Made by a program: the position numbers and the translations under genes | In this document: positions 38,288 through 47,444 of the stretch, piece after piece | Numbering within the stretch: the first letter of the stretch is position 1 | How the letters are laid out: each line of letters opens with the position of its first letter | Origin: Volutella citrinella | Lineage: Eukaryota > Ascomycota > Sordariomycetes > Hypocreales > Nectriaceae | DNA length: 64,000 nt | Reading direction: 5' to 3' | Assembly (NCBI GenBank): GCA_034401135.1 | Contig: JAWZSP010000005.1 | Location: 1,054,001 to 1,118,000 of the forward strand | The notes under the pieces: model-generated | Database searches by the model: none | What the model was told of the DNA's origin: nothing | Seen by the model: the letters and a program-made list of their open reading frames with translations, nothing else

Positions 38288-38438
38288 CGCCGGTGGAACC
38301 GCCTCGACTCGGCCTCTGGAGTCAGGGAGGCGAGCCGGCGCGGAGTTGCTTGACTCTGGATCAAAGCCGCAGAGGCCGTCTTCCGTTGAAGAGCCGGCAG
38401 GATGCCGCAGAGGCCGAGTCGAGGCGGTTCCACCGGCG
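38288..38438. repeat. Inverted repeat with 31-bp perfect arms (151 bp overall)
   Basis: The arms 38288-38318 and 38408-38438 are exact reverse complements over 31 bases, separated by 89 bases. Total size is compatible with a very small MITE or a cruciform-forming palindrome, but no target-site duplication is visible at the outer ends. The right arm is also part of a local direct repeat (GCCGCAGAGGCCG occurs at both about 38366 and 38404). Confidence 0.9.
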
Positions 38439-38995
38439 CATGGTTGCTTGACTCTGTGTCAACGCCGCAATGGCCGCTGCGGCGAAGAGCCGGCAAGATG
38501 CCGCAATGGCCGGGGTGATGGATGTCTCGTCCCGGAGCGTCCATGTTGAACCATGTTTTTCAGCCTGTGGCGCTGCCTGGCCTGGTCTAGAGTTGCTCGA
38601 CTCTTTGACAAGTACCAAGACATCTTCCAATTGTTGAAACTCGGGAAGTGGTGAGATGTTTCCGGGAACGGTGCGACGTCCACATCACGTTGAACCATGT
38701 TGTTCAGCCTGTGGCGTAGCCTGGCCTGGTCTAGAGTTGCTGGACTCTTTGCCAAGTACCAAGCCATCTTCTGATTGAAAACTCGGGAAATGGTGACATG
38801 TTTCCGATTGCCGAAAATTCGGGAACCGGTGCGATGTGAGTAGCATAGCATTTGTGTTCCTCGGGTGCAATGTTGAACATGGGGGCTTGTTGAGTGTGGC
38901 CCAGCCTAGCTAGCTAGTTCCAGAGTGTTGCTCGGCTATGTGAAGAAAGGACGTAAACTCATTTCCGTCGAAAACCCGGAAAGAGTGCATTGGCA
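38341..38995. repeat. Degenerate five-unit repeat array
   Basis: A GTTGCT-x-GACTCT-like core recurs at 38345, 38443, 38592, 38736 and 38927. The best-preserved pair, 38542-38685 and 38686-38838, shares most of about 140 bases (GTTGAACCATG, TTCAGCCTGTGGCG, CTGGCCTGGTCTAGAGTTGCT, AAGTACCAAG.CATCTTC). The 144-base spacing of this pair keeps a minus-strand frame open across both copies, but most base differences between copies change the amino acid, which argues against protein selection. Origin is unknown: possibly a decayed repetitive gene or satellite-like sequence. Confidence 0.75.
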
Positions 38996-39806
38996 ACTGA
39001 TGTGCCATGCCCTTGAAATGCTGCGTTGGACAGGCCACCTGTGACGTCCCGGTTCTGTCTGGTTTGTCGGAAACAGTCCTTGACTCTGTTGACTTTACAA
39101 CTACATGTGCCATTGGAAACTCTGGGAAGAGGGTTTGGGGAGGGTTGTGACAATGATGGTAGCTACTAGTTCTTGGAATGCCATTTTAATCTTGAAGCTG
39201 TGGTCACTGCTGCCCAGTCCGGACGACTGAGAAGAAAGATTCTTCCCTGCAGCCGGGTTGAAATTCATGTTGATATTTCATACGCCGTGAGCAAGGGAAA
39301 ACGGCCGAATCGGGGATAAGCACGCTTCCCTCTGTTGTTTCTAGTTGGTAAGGGCAAAGCCATACCTTAGCCGATACCGTCTTGTGCCATCTTCTGGGGC
39401 TATACAACTTGACCTTGTCCATTAACTGAAGTTAACAAGGACAAGATGAACCAGACTGACATGCTGGGGAATGAATACTTAAGTTGGCCCATCACACCAA
39501 GTTCTCGTAAGCCCCGAACTGACGGAGTGTAAGAGAGTTTCCATTCACCGGATCAGATTATACGGGTTCTGGGAGTTGAGGGAAGGCTGATGGTGTTTCC
39601 AGTGTATAGCTTCATTCATAACAAAATGAAGTTGTGTTGGCAGCAGTTGATTCATATCATGTGATTTAGTTGGTAGTCCTGGGTCTAATTGATAAGCAAT
39701 TCCTTTTCTGAGAACTTGCTGCCTTCAATGAGTCCCTATATTGCACCCGGTCTTTAAACTTTTCAATCTTCTTTGGTTCTCGTTGACACTCCCCTGTCCC
39801 AGACCA

Positions 39807-40799
39807 CTAGGCTGAGAGCAAGGGTGTTGCCTCATCGGCAACTTCTTCGTCAGGTCTTGATTCTTCCGGTGTGGACTCAATGGGAGCTGCTTCACCGGAT
39901 ACTGCGCCGTCAACCTCACGCCTTGACCTCCGAGCAATAAACGCCAGAACTCCCTGTGCAGAAGCAAATACCAACGTGTCCTGTACGACCCATCCAACAA
40001 CCATATACAAAAACCCAAAAGTGACCTTGTTCCCATCGTAGTGCCATCGAAACGGCCATAGGAAAGCAGCAGTAAAAAACACGATAGCTTGTGAAACTAG
40101 GCCAGTGTAGCTGACGTCTCTCTGAGCCTCAACCGGGCGGCGTCTAAACATTCTGGCCTGGGGGAAAGCTGCGTATATTGCCACGAGACGCACGATGGGG
40201 CCGACGATGAAGGAATGGAACATCCAAAAATACATCACCGGCCAGGACCTATCGTGGTACGGAGGTGCATCAGACCCCAGAGGCGGCAAAGTGGCCATCC
40301 AGATGACAGGAACGACCGTGATTAGGATGAGGAAGAGGAAAACGAAAATCACGGTGCATTTGAGAGCGGTGGTCCCCTGAGAGTAATAGAGGAAGAGGGA
40401 AAACCTAAGCCATCGTTAGCATAAGCCGCCGCAGCAACTCATGTCCACACTCACAGCGCCAAGTGGCCAGCCCACACCACAGTCGTTTGAGCAAAGTTGA
40501 GGTAGTCACCCAGTGTGGGCGGATGGGCCACCGCCACGTCGACGGCTTCGTCGCAAAGGATCCATAGTAGACTGATGCCGAACTGATGCGTGGTAACGAT
40601 GAGGTTGGCAAGTACATAGGTGGTAGCCAGCCCGCTACAACTCTTGAGAGCAGCTGTGCGGCGGAGCTGGGGGAAGAAGGAGGCGGCGGTCAAGATGACG
40701 AGGATGCTGTATCGAGGCTGGTTAGAGGACAATGGAGTATCGAGAATCGAGCCAAGAGCCTGAAACGTACACTCTTAGCCAGTCGGGAAGAGATGCCAT
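39807..40799 (-). CDS. Seven-transmembrane protein with a PQ motif, unknown function (292 aa)
   Basis: Exons are 40799-40771, 40706-40455 and 40404-39807 (GTACGT/GATACAG and GTGAGT/GGCTTAG), 292 aa in frame, beginning MASLPDWLRVILVIL. Seven hydrophobic helices can be counted: about residues 9-22, 33-62, 75-105, 110-130, 148-175, 190-208 and 218-245. Between helices 1 and 2 is FFPQLRR followed by SGLATTYVLANL, which resembles one half of a PQ-loop repeat, but I cannot see a clear second PQ motif. The C-terminal 40 residues are acidic and cytosolic in character, ending ADEATPLLSA. This could be a divergent PQ-loop transporter or a fungus-specific membrane family. The function is not assigned. 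Confidence 0.83.
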
Positions 40800-41705
40800 G
40801 ATGCTGTGGTGTTCTGGGATACCAGGACAAGGCTGATGAGTTCTCTGTCCAAGAGTGGCGCTGCTACTCTCTGGGTGGTGCAGAGAATATGCGAAACACG
40901 GCGGTGCGCGCTGGAGGACGGATTTACGAATCTTGCCTAACAGCAAGTAGCAGAAAACGGTGTCAAGTATTGGGGACGCGAAGCGCTTTCGTAGCCGCCT
41001 GGTGGTAATGATTGACACGTATCTCACAGGCCGGACAGAGAGTCGTTGGTTGCCTGGTGTCGTCGTCGAGGGCTTGAAGCAGCCAAACTAATGCAATGGG
41101 GCTGTGCGCCCACTCTTCCGGGTGGACAATCCAACACAAAGTGTCGCACCATGCCAGAGTGTTGGACGGTGGTGCCTGATGCGACCCTGCAACGTAGAAA
41201 ATACACGAGTGTCCAATAGCATCAAATTCGTGCTGACAGGATTCGTATCCATGCCGGCGCGAGTAATGCCCTTCGCGAGTAGTTCTGGACTATTGGGCAA
41301 ACCGTATAGTAGGCTATTAATGCTTTCGTTCTGTTGGATCCATCAAGGCAACGGGCGGGAATGCAAGGTTGTTCGATACTCCAAGGCATAACAAGACTTG
41401 TCGTGACTGCATGCACTGCCCGACAGTCTCAATTGAGCTAGATGCAACACTTTGATGTTCAATCATGCTAAGATCAAGGAGGAGATGACGAAAGTGAATC
41501 TATATTTGCCATCGTCATCCCCTGCTTCCTGTCTCATCAAGTCTGGGATGCTGCTCACCGATACTTGTTCAATCTCATCGCCAACATCCAGTCGGCCTCC
41601 CCAGACTAAACTAATATACAGAATAAATGCACACATGAGCCGCATTCACGCTTGGGATTTCCGCAAGCCAAGCCTCAGCTGCAATAAATCGAGAAACCCC
41701 AGAGA
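40800..41705. other. Intergenic region between two minus-strand membrane-protein genes
   Basis: These 0.9 kb contain the promoter of the 7-TM gene and the 3' flank of the DUF3176 gene. No supported gene is seen. Confidence 0.45.
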
Positions 41706-44021
41706 TTAGTATAGTCCCTTTCTGGGTTTGTCCACCTTCAACTCGAGCCCCTTAGCCACCTCCTCCAGGCCCCTCAGCCCCGCGTTCTCCGCCTCTGGGA
41801 AGTCCCTTATGAGCAGCGGGAGCAGAGACGACTTGAACGTGGCCGTGTCCTTGGCCACAATGTCCCTGACCATCATCCACAGCAGGAGGACGGCGCAGAC
41901 GGCGAGCATGGCCGCCGGGTAAGCCAGCCACGCCCACGCGATGCGCACGCACGTCTTGCTCTCCCAGACCTGGCCCTCCACCCTCGCCCTCTGGGCGTTC
42001 TCCGTCTGACCAATCTTGCGCATCTCCGTCGTGATGCGCATCGCCATGGACTCAAAGTTGTCTCTGATGGTGTCTACCGACGTCGAGGCGTTGCGCCAGA
42101 TGCCTGCGAGGTGCTCCGTGTACGCCGTCGTGTCGCCGTTGCACTCCAGCTGCGAGCCCTTTGTCGGGACGATGCAGCTCTCGGACCCGAAGACGTCCTG
42201 CAGCTCGTTTTGCAGCGAGCCCAGGAACCTGTACGTGAGGGTGTGGACGCACTCGCGGGGAGCTGTCGTGTTGACAAAGTCGGGTTGGCTGTCTGGGCTG
42301 ACGCTGGCCCAGTCGTCGGTATGCGACTGCACCACGTATGTCAAGTTCGGGTCTAAGTTGGTCTGGGATATATTCGACGCCGTGTAGATTGTCCCGTTGA
42401 CGAAGCAGGGCTGCTGCACGCCTCTCCACGTAGTCTTGGTGTCGTTTGCAGACCAGAGCTTCATGTCGGTCTGCGGGCGTAGAGGAACATCCCTTTGCAC
42501 AGTCTCGATGAGCCTTCCGTTATCTATGTTGCCCGAGTAGTACTTTATGCATGGGTAGAGGATGCAGGTCGCGGCAACGAAATCTGCTGGGTTCTCATAG
42601 CCGTCAAACCTGGCAGTGCCGGCATCGCAAACGTCTTCGGACACCCCCTCCTTGCAGGAAGGGCAAGTGACCTTGTCGCCAGACTTGTTGCAGCGATCTT
42701 GTGATACGGCGAGGACGGTGATGTTCGCGATGGCCCATCGCGCCCGGTTGAGAAAGTCGTCGTTGGCGAACTTGCGAGCCCATGTGAGGTTTCCCACGGA
42801 ACGGACGGACAAATAGTGCATGCGAAGGGCGCTCCCGATGGCAAGACTCATTGTGACGTTCTGAACGTAATCCTTGTCGTTGTAGACGGGCAGTTCGTAC
42901 CTGAGATACTGCCCATATGCATCCGTCTTCTTATTCTTCAGCTCCGGTCCCTGGACAAGGTCGTATATGTCAATGCACCGGCTGCACATCCCCACGCTCG
43001 CATGGGTAACGCTGTCCTTCAAGCTCTCGGACCGGCTGGAGAAGCTGTCAAATGTGCAGTTGCCGGACTTGCAGCCGAAAAGGGCCGCTACGTTGACATC
43101 GGTGGACGGGTTCATCATCGAGTCCTGCATGGCCGTTCTCAGCCTTGTGCCGATGTGCAGCCCGTTGCTGGTGCTGCTGAAGCTCCTCTCCAGTATACCC
43201 CCTTTGATGGAGTTTGCGGCCACGATGTACGCGTCCTCGCCGCTCGAACCAGTGCTCCGAAGGCACGGAACGGGGCGGATTGTTTGCTGCATGAACGGGC
43301 CAATCCCCAGTGACAAAACCGCGACTGTGATGGCTCCCATGGCTAGAGGCTGGCGGAGTATCACTATCGGTATAAGACGTATACACCCCCAGGCGCCTCT
43401 CGAGGCATCTTCAAAGACTTGGATCTGTGGCAACGGGCGGAAGCGGACGGCAAACCAATCCCACTTGAGCTGCGAAATGATCTCAAAGACAATGAAAGCC
43501 AAGGTGGCGCGGAAGATGGTGCCGAGGATAGCAATCAGCGTATTCAGCGTGATTCCAAAGGCGCTCCAGTCTGGGAGCTCCTCGTCATGGTAGTAGTTGA
43601 GGACCTGAGCAATGGCGATGAGCAGCCCGATGGCGAGGAGAAGCATCGAAAACTCAAAGATCCAGTTGAGATAAAAGGACTTTGGGTGGGGGATCCTCTT
43701 GGCCTTCGTGCTGTTGCCGCTCCCAGGGTTTGAGCCGTTCTGGATGTTCCGAATGGAGATCTTCATGGCGCCGGCTGACGATGTGTGGAGGCTGTCATTC
43801 TCCTCGCCGTGGCCGTAGCCCTTGCTACGACTGTCTTCCTGGTGACGGCTGTGATCACTTATCAGTGTCTGCCGATCGATTGTGGCCTCGTCGGTGCTAT
43901 AGTGCGCGGGCGAAGGCGCGTGTGGATTCGTTGACCACGGCTGCAGAGGCAGTGACTCTGACGATGGCTCCTTTGCGGGCCGCGTTGGGTCCCAATGATC
44001 AAGCGGACCGAAGCCAGCCAT
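41706..44021 (-). CDS. DUF3176 family membrane protein (771 aa)
   Basis: A single uninterrupted exon from the ATG at 44021 gives 771 aa. The pattern is that of the fungal DUF3176 family: a hydrophilic N-terminus (about 1-115), two membrane helices (WIFEFSMLLLAIGLLIAIAQVL and the following FGITLNTLIAILGTIFRATLAFIVFEII), the hallmark QLKWDWFAVRFRPLPQIQVFEDASRGAWGC, a third helix (PLAMGAITVAVLSLGIGPFMQQ), then a large non-cytosolic domain of about 400 residues with many Asn-X-Ser/Thr sites and cysteines (CDAGTARFDGYENPADFVAATCILYPC), and a last helix near 690 (IAWAWLAYPAAMLAVCAVLLLWMMV). Function of the family is unknown. The extracellular Cys-rich domain suggests a surface receptor or sensor; this is inference. 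Confidence 0.9.
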   Translation of the reverse strand: MAGFGPLDHWDPTRPAKEPSSESLPLQPWSTNPHAPSPAHYSTDEATIDRQTLISDHSRHQEDSRSKGYGHGEENDSLHTSSAGAMKISIRNIQNGSNPGSGNSTKAKRIPHPKSFYLNWIFEFSMLLLAIGLLIAIAQVLNYYHDEELPDWSAFGITLNTLIAILGTIFRATLAFIVFEIISQLKWDWFAVRFRPLPQIQVFEDASRGAWGCIRLIPIVILRQPLAMGAITVAVLSLGIGPFMQQTIRPVPCLRSTGSSGEDAYIVAANSIKGGILERSFSSTSNGLHIGTRLRTAMQDSMMNPSTDVNVAALFGCKSGNCTFDSFSSRSESLKDSVTHASVGMCSRCIDIYDLVQGPELKNKKTDAYGQYLRYELPVYNDKDYVQNVTMSLAIGSALRMHYLSVRSVGNLTWARKFANDDFLNRARWAIANITVLAVSQDRCNKSGDKVTCPSCKEGVSEDVCDAGTARFDGYENPADFVAATCILYPCIKYYSGNIDNGRLIETVQRDVPLRPQTDMKLWSANDTKTTWRGVQQPCFVNGTIYTASNISQTNLDPNLTYVVQSHTDDWASVSPDSQPDFVNTTAPRECVHTLTYRFLGSLQNELQDVFGSESCIVPTKGSQLECNGDTTAYTEHLAGIWRNASTSVDTIRDNFESMAMRITTEMRKIGQTENAQRARVEGQVWESKTCVRIAWAWLAYPAAMLAVCAVLLLWMMVRDIVAKDTATFKSSLLPLLIRDFPEAENAGLRGLEEVAKGLELKVDKPRKGLY

Positions 44022-46528
44022 CTTGACGAGCTGGAGCAGGACCGAGGCCGCTGAGATGGGCAGACTCCTCTGCGACGACAACTATAATAAGCCTTTGGCC
44101 AGTCGTGATTCTTGCTGCCTGTGCTGGGCCAAGGCTGGCTGTGTCAACACACGCGATGCCGATCTTATGATGGGGCCGCTGCGTGTCAGCATCAGGCCCT
44201 GGTCCCGCAATTAGGGCCAGCTCTGCCACGAACTCTTGTCCAAGGCTTCCTCCTCGTGAGGCGTCACGTCCAAAGTTCGGATGCAGCAAGCGGGTTATGG
44301 AGCGAATGACAATATTGGACGGCTGATTCAAGCTTCGTTTTGCCCGTGTCTTCCCTCAGCAAGACGGCGGGGAAGAAGTGGTGCGTGGAGTAAGATTCGA
44401 TACCCCTGCACGACCAGCGCACTCAAAGGAGATCCGGAGCTCTGGCTGACGCGACATGATTGAGGCAAGGGTGGCCACCAAATTTAGGAACTGTCTTTCG
44501 ATCTGTTGAGGCTATGAGATGAAGCGAACTGCCAGGCAGAATGCCACCAGCTAGGATGAGGTTGAGATACACGTACGCAGGAGAGGGGACGAGAGGGGGT
44601 TGTCACTGTATTTGGGAGTGGGTGAGAAAGCATTGAGTATATAAGCACAACCCGCATTGGGCTATCAATGGCCCATGTCGATTTATTCGCCAGTCCGTCC
44701 CAGAAAATAACTCTAATGGTAACTATAATAAGAACGCTCAACCCGGGTCTCAGGGTCCCCATCGACAGGGCATTTGTAGTTCTCGCGAGTGCGGGTTACG
44801 TACAACTACTGACAAACGAGGCCTAGACTGACCGAGATTACGAAAGGCCCAAGGCTGTTATTTATTAAATCCACAGAATCGGGAAATGCTGCGTCCTTTT
44901 GCCGCGCCGGATAAGCCCATCGATGCCGCTCGACATACGAGGGTTGGTCCGTGATTGGCCGTGTCGTATTTCGCGGGTGGATGGCGGCGCTTTTAGAGTC
45001 GTCCCCACCATCGCATGCTTCGTGTCTCGTACGTACGCAGCCTTGGCACTGCTGCCTATAAGACCGTGACGTTCCCTCCTGCGCAGATTCTTGAATTTCT
45101 TCTTTTTTGGAGTGCTATTGGAGCTGTGTCCCTGCAACTGTTTGGTCTATTTCGTCAAGGCCGCCACCAGACACAGCACTTGACAACATGAACATGACTA
45201 CCTACAAAAAAACATGAGAAATACTATCAACGAGAAGCAACAACACCAGCCGACCATTGGATACTGCATTTGGATAATTGTATGACGACTTTTAACCTGG
45301 AATAGTTGGATACGCCTCTGGCCAGTGGACGCTTGGCTAAAGACTCAGCCTCGATCTTGCCCAAGCTCGCCTTCAGCAGCCGTTTTGTCCTCAAATCGAC
45401 TTGTGGTCGTCTGGCTACCAGACATCTACAGCCCAATTAGCGAGCTTGGGATGCATAACCCCTAGAATTTCACTACGAAACCACTCCGCAATGGACAAAA
45501 GGAAACGGTAAATAGCTAGAAAGGTGCTGGCCCTCAAACAAACTGGAGATGAGGGCAGTTACCCGCGCTATGCCAGCTCGGCATTCTTCGAAACATCGGA
45601 GAAAGAATTGCAGAGCATGTCATGCGCAAATGGCAGCTAAACCAAATCCTCAAGGGCGGATTCCGGTGTTTCGGCATCAGTTTCAGTCCGCATCCTCCGC
45701 TTCCCAACCTGCGGCTGTCCATTTGGCTTCCAGAATCGCCGTAACTGCGCCTGTAGAAGACTCCAACCGTAGAGAGCCTCAAAGAGGAATAAGAAAACCT
45801 GAGATCTCGGGTCATTGAAACGGTTCGCCTCACGCAACCGCCCCATCTGATGGCGTGCCCGTCGTAGAACCTCCAACCCAACCCATGGAAGGTGGGATCC
45901 TCGGCTTTCTCGGGTTCCGGAGATGGCTGCCGGGCAGCAAGCTTATGGCCTGTCCCCCATGATTTGCAAGTGCCCCAGATTCTCGTCCCGAGATGGATCA
46001 TAGCTCGATGCAGGTGTATCGGCGCATAGGGCTGATGGGCCAGGGGAGGGGGCGTGTAAAGGGCCATGGCACCGGGATTGGCCAGCGGCGCTGAGGTTAT
46101 TCTGACGACCTCCGCGGCATCTAGCACACCAGTGCGTTTCTCCCCCTTGCATGCGCCACCCAGCACAGTATTCTCCCCAGTCCAGCGAACAGTCACCTGG
46201 CTACAATCATTTCGCAATTAAGAGGGGACCGAGGTAGAATGAAAATGCTCAAAGTTTGTACTAAATATAGAAACTATCCAGAGTATCCGATGCCCGAACG
46301 CCTTTGCGTGTTGATGCAACACTTCCAATGCAACCACCCTTGAAACCCTGTGGCTTTTGACAATGCCCCAAAAATATATCCATCTAGATGGACAGTAAGC
46401 AATTGAGACGACTCTACGAACAATAGCCAATCCCATCACGATAATCCTCCATCATTAATCCCAGATGCAAGCTCGCGTATCATTCACACGCTTTGAAGCC
46501 ACGACGACCAACAAGCTCCATCGACATA
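44022..46528. other. Intergenic region with an uncertain disrupted frame
   Basis: About 2.5 kb between the DUF3176 gene and the sulfotransferase-like gene. The first 0.9 kb would be the DUF3176 promoter. Apart from the uncertain frames at 45.5-46.2 kb (listed separately) I see nothing recognisable. Confidence 0.45.
45534..46217 (-). pseudogene. Possible decayed or misread gene, two competing frames
   Basis: One minus-strand frame is open for 227 codons (46217-45534). A second frame over the same DNA gives two protein-like pieces: one ending GHLQIMGDRP at a TAA near 45942, and one from about 45876 to 45637 with a helix-like RSQVFLFLFEALYGWSLLQAQLRRFW. No GT...AG pair of sensible size joins the better-looking parts. 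The second frame with a CAA-to-TAA type stop would fit a gene damaged by a C-to-T change, as in RIP, but with a single stop this is speculative. No family recognised. Confidence 0.25.
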
Positions 46529-47444
46529 TTAGTACATGCGGAACAGCCTGAGCGCCGCAAACAGCGTAACCAGCACGAAGAGCAAAATGACCGCGTAGCG
46601 CAGGGCGACATTGTACATCTGATTGCGGTTGCGGCGGCGCGAGCGGGTGACAAAGTCAGAGTTGTCGTTGACGTTGGGGAAGGGACACGCCTTGGGCACG
46701 TCCTCGCCGAGGAACTCGCACAGGGGCCCCCATCCATCGGTGACGCGGTACTCGAGCAGGTTCTCCTTGGGGACGAGGCTCCGGACCTCTGCGTAGTGGC
46801 GGCGGAAGACGTCCTTGCCGCGGCCGGGGAAGTCGCCCTCGAAGAAGGTGTCGAAGAACTTGCGCAGCATCGGGTAGTACATGGAGGCGGCCCAGTCGAA
46901 GCGCGAGAGCCAGCGCAGCTCGCGGTCCGTCACGCGCCAGTAGACCGTCTTCATGGTCGAGGCGTGCCACGAGTCGACGTCGCGGTTCGTCAGCACCACC
47001 TTGGCCTCCGGATACGCCTCGATGAGCTCCTTGGCGAAGGCGATGGCCGGCCAGTCGCACACGGCCTGCGCGGATCCAAGCAGCTGGTCCCAGTCGTCTC
47101 GTGTAAACGGCGTGCCCTTGCCGTCGTACTTGGCCGTCAGCGCGTCCATCCACATGAGCGCGTCGGGCGGGTTCTCGATGGAGCAGTTCATCATGTGGTA
47201 TGTGTCGACGTAGCCGAGCTGCTTCATGGCAGCGCGCATGGCTGAGGGAGGATCTGTGTCAGCTCTTCACGTTTTGTAATTGTCAGTGTGGCCGTCTAAA
47301 CTTACAGGCAGTGCCGGTGCGTCCCAGGCCGAGGATGAGGACCTTCATTGGCACCTGGCGGGTGCAGTTTCGGCGGTTGATGCAGGTGTCATTGGTGAAG
47401 ATGTCCGTCTTGGGACGGGGCTTGAAGGTGGAAGAGTAGGCCAT
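46529..47444 (-). CDS. Sulfotransferase-like P-loop protein with C-terminal membrane anchor (283 aa)
   Basis: Belongs to the fungal sulfotransferase family often mislabelled as NAD-dependent epimerase/dehydratase. Exons are 47444-47306 and 47241-46529 (GTAAGT donor, CCTCAG acceptor), 283 aa. A nucleotide/PAPS-type P-loop LILGLGRTGTASM lies near residues 36-48 and is split by the intron. Downstream are LIEAYPEAKVVLTNRDVDSWHAS (the second conserved strand with its Arg and Trp) and a C-terminal LLEYRVTDGWGPLCEFLGEDVPKACPFPNVND signature. The last 25 residues form one hydrophobic helix (ALRYAVILLFVLVTLFAALRLF) just after a basic RSRRRNRNQ, so the protein is probably tail-anchored with the enzyme domain in the cytosol. 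The acceptor substrate is unknown. Confidence 0.88.

Larger units (their letters stand above)
32981..39806. other. 6.8 kb gene-poor region with repeats
   Basis: The first 0.8-0.9 kb is probably the kinase 3' UTR, T-rich with a 9-bp hairpin at 33280-33310. From about 33.9 to 38.1 kb I see only short, low-complexity frames on both strands, with GGT (34829-34850) and GATGGA (37045-37067) microsatellites. A (CA)13 tract (38166-38192), a 31-bp inverted repeat and a degenerate repeat array occupy 38.16-39.0 kb. The remainder to 39806 is A/T-rich and includes the 3' flank of the next gene. No recognisable protein or RNA gene was found. Confidence 0.55.

Noticed and set aside
44380..44420. GATTCGATACC-like sequence suggesting a tRNA T-arm
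   Set aside because: No matching acceptor stem, D-arm or anticodon arm could be folded around it; the same was true of the other GTTCGA-like sites I checked.
46493..47245. 250-codon plus-strand frame over the sulfotransferase-like gene
   Set aside because: Antisense shadow of a G/C-rich exon; Val/Leu/Gly-rich without recognisable motifs.
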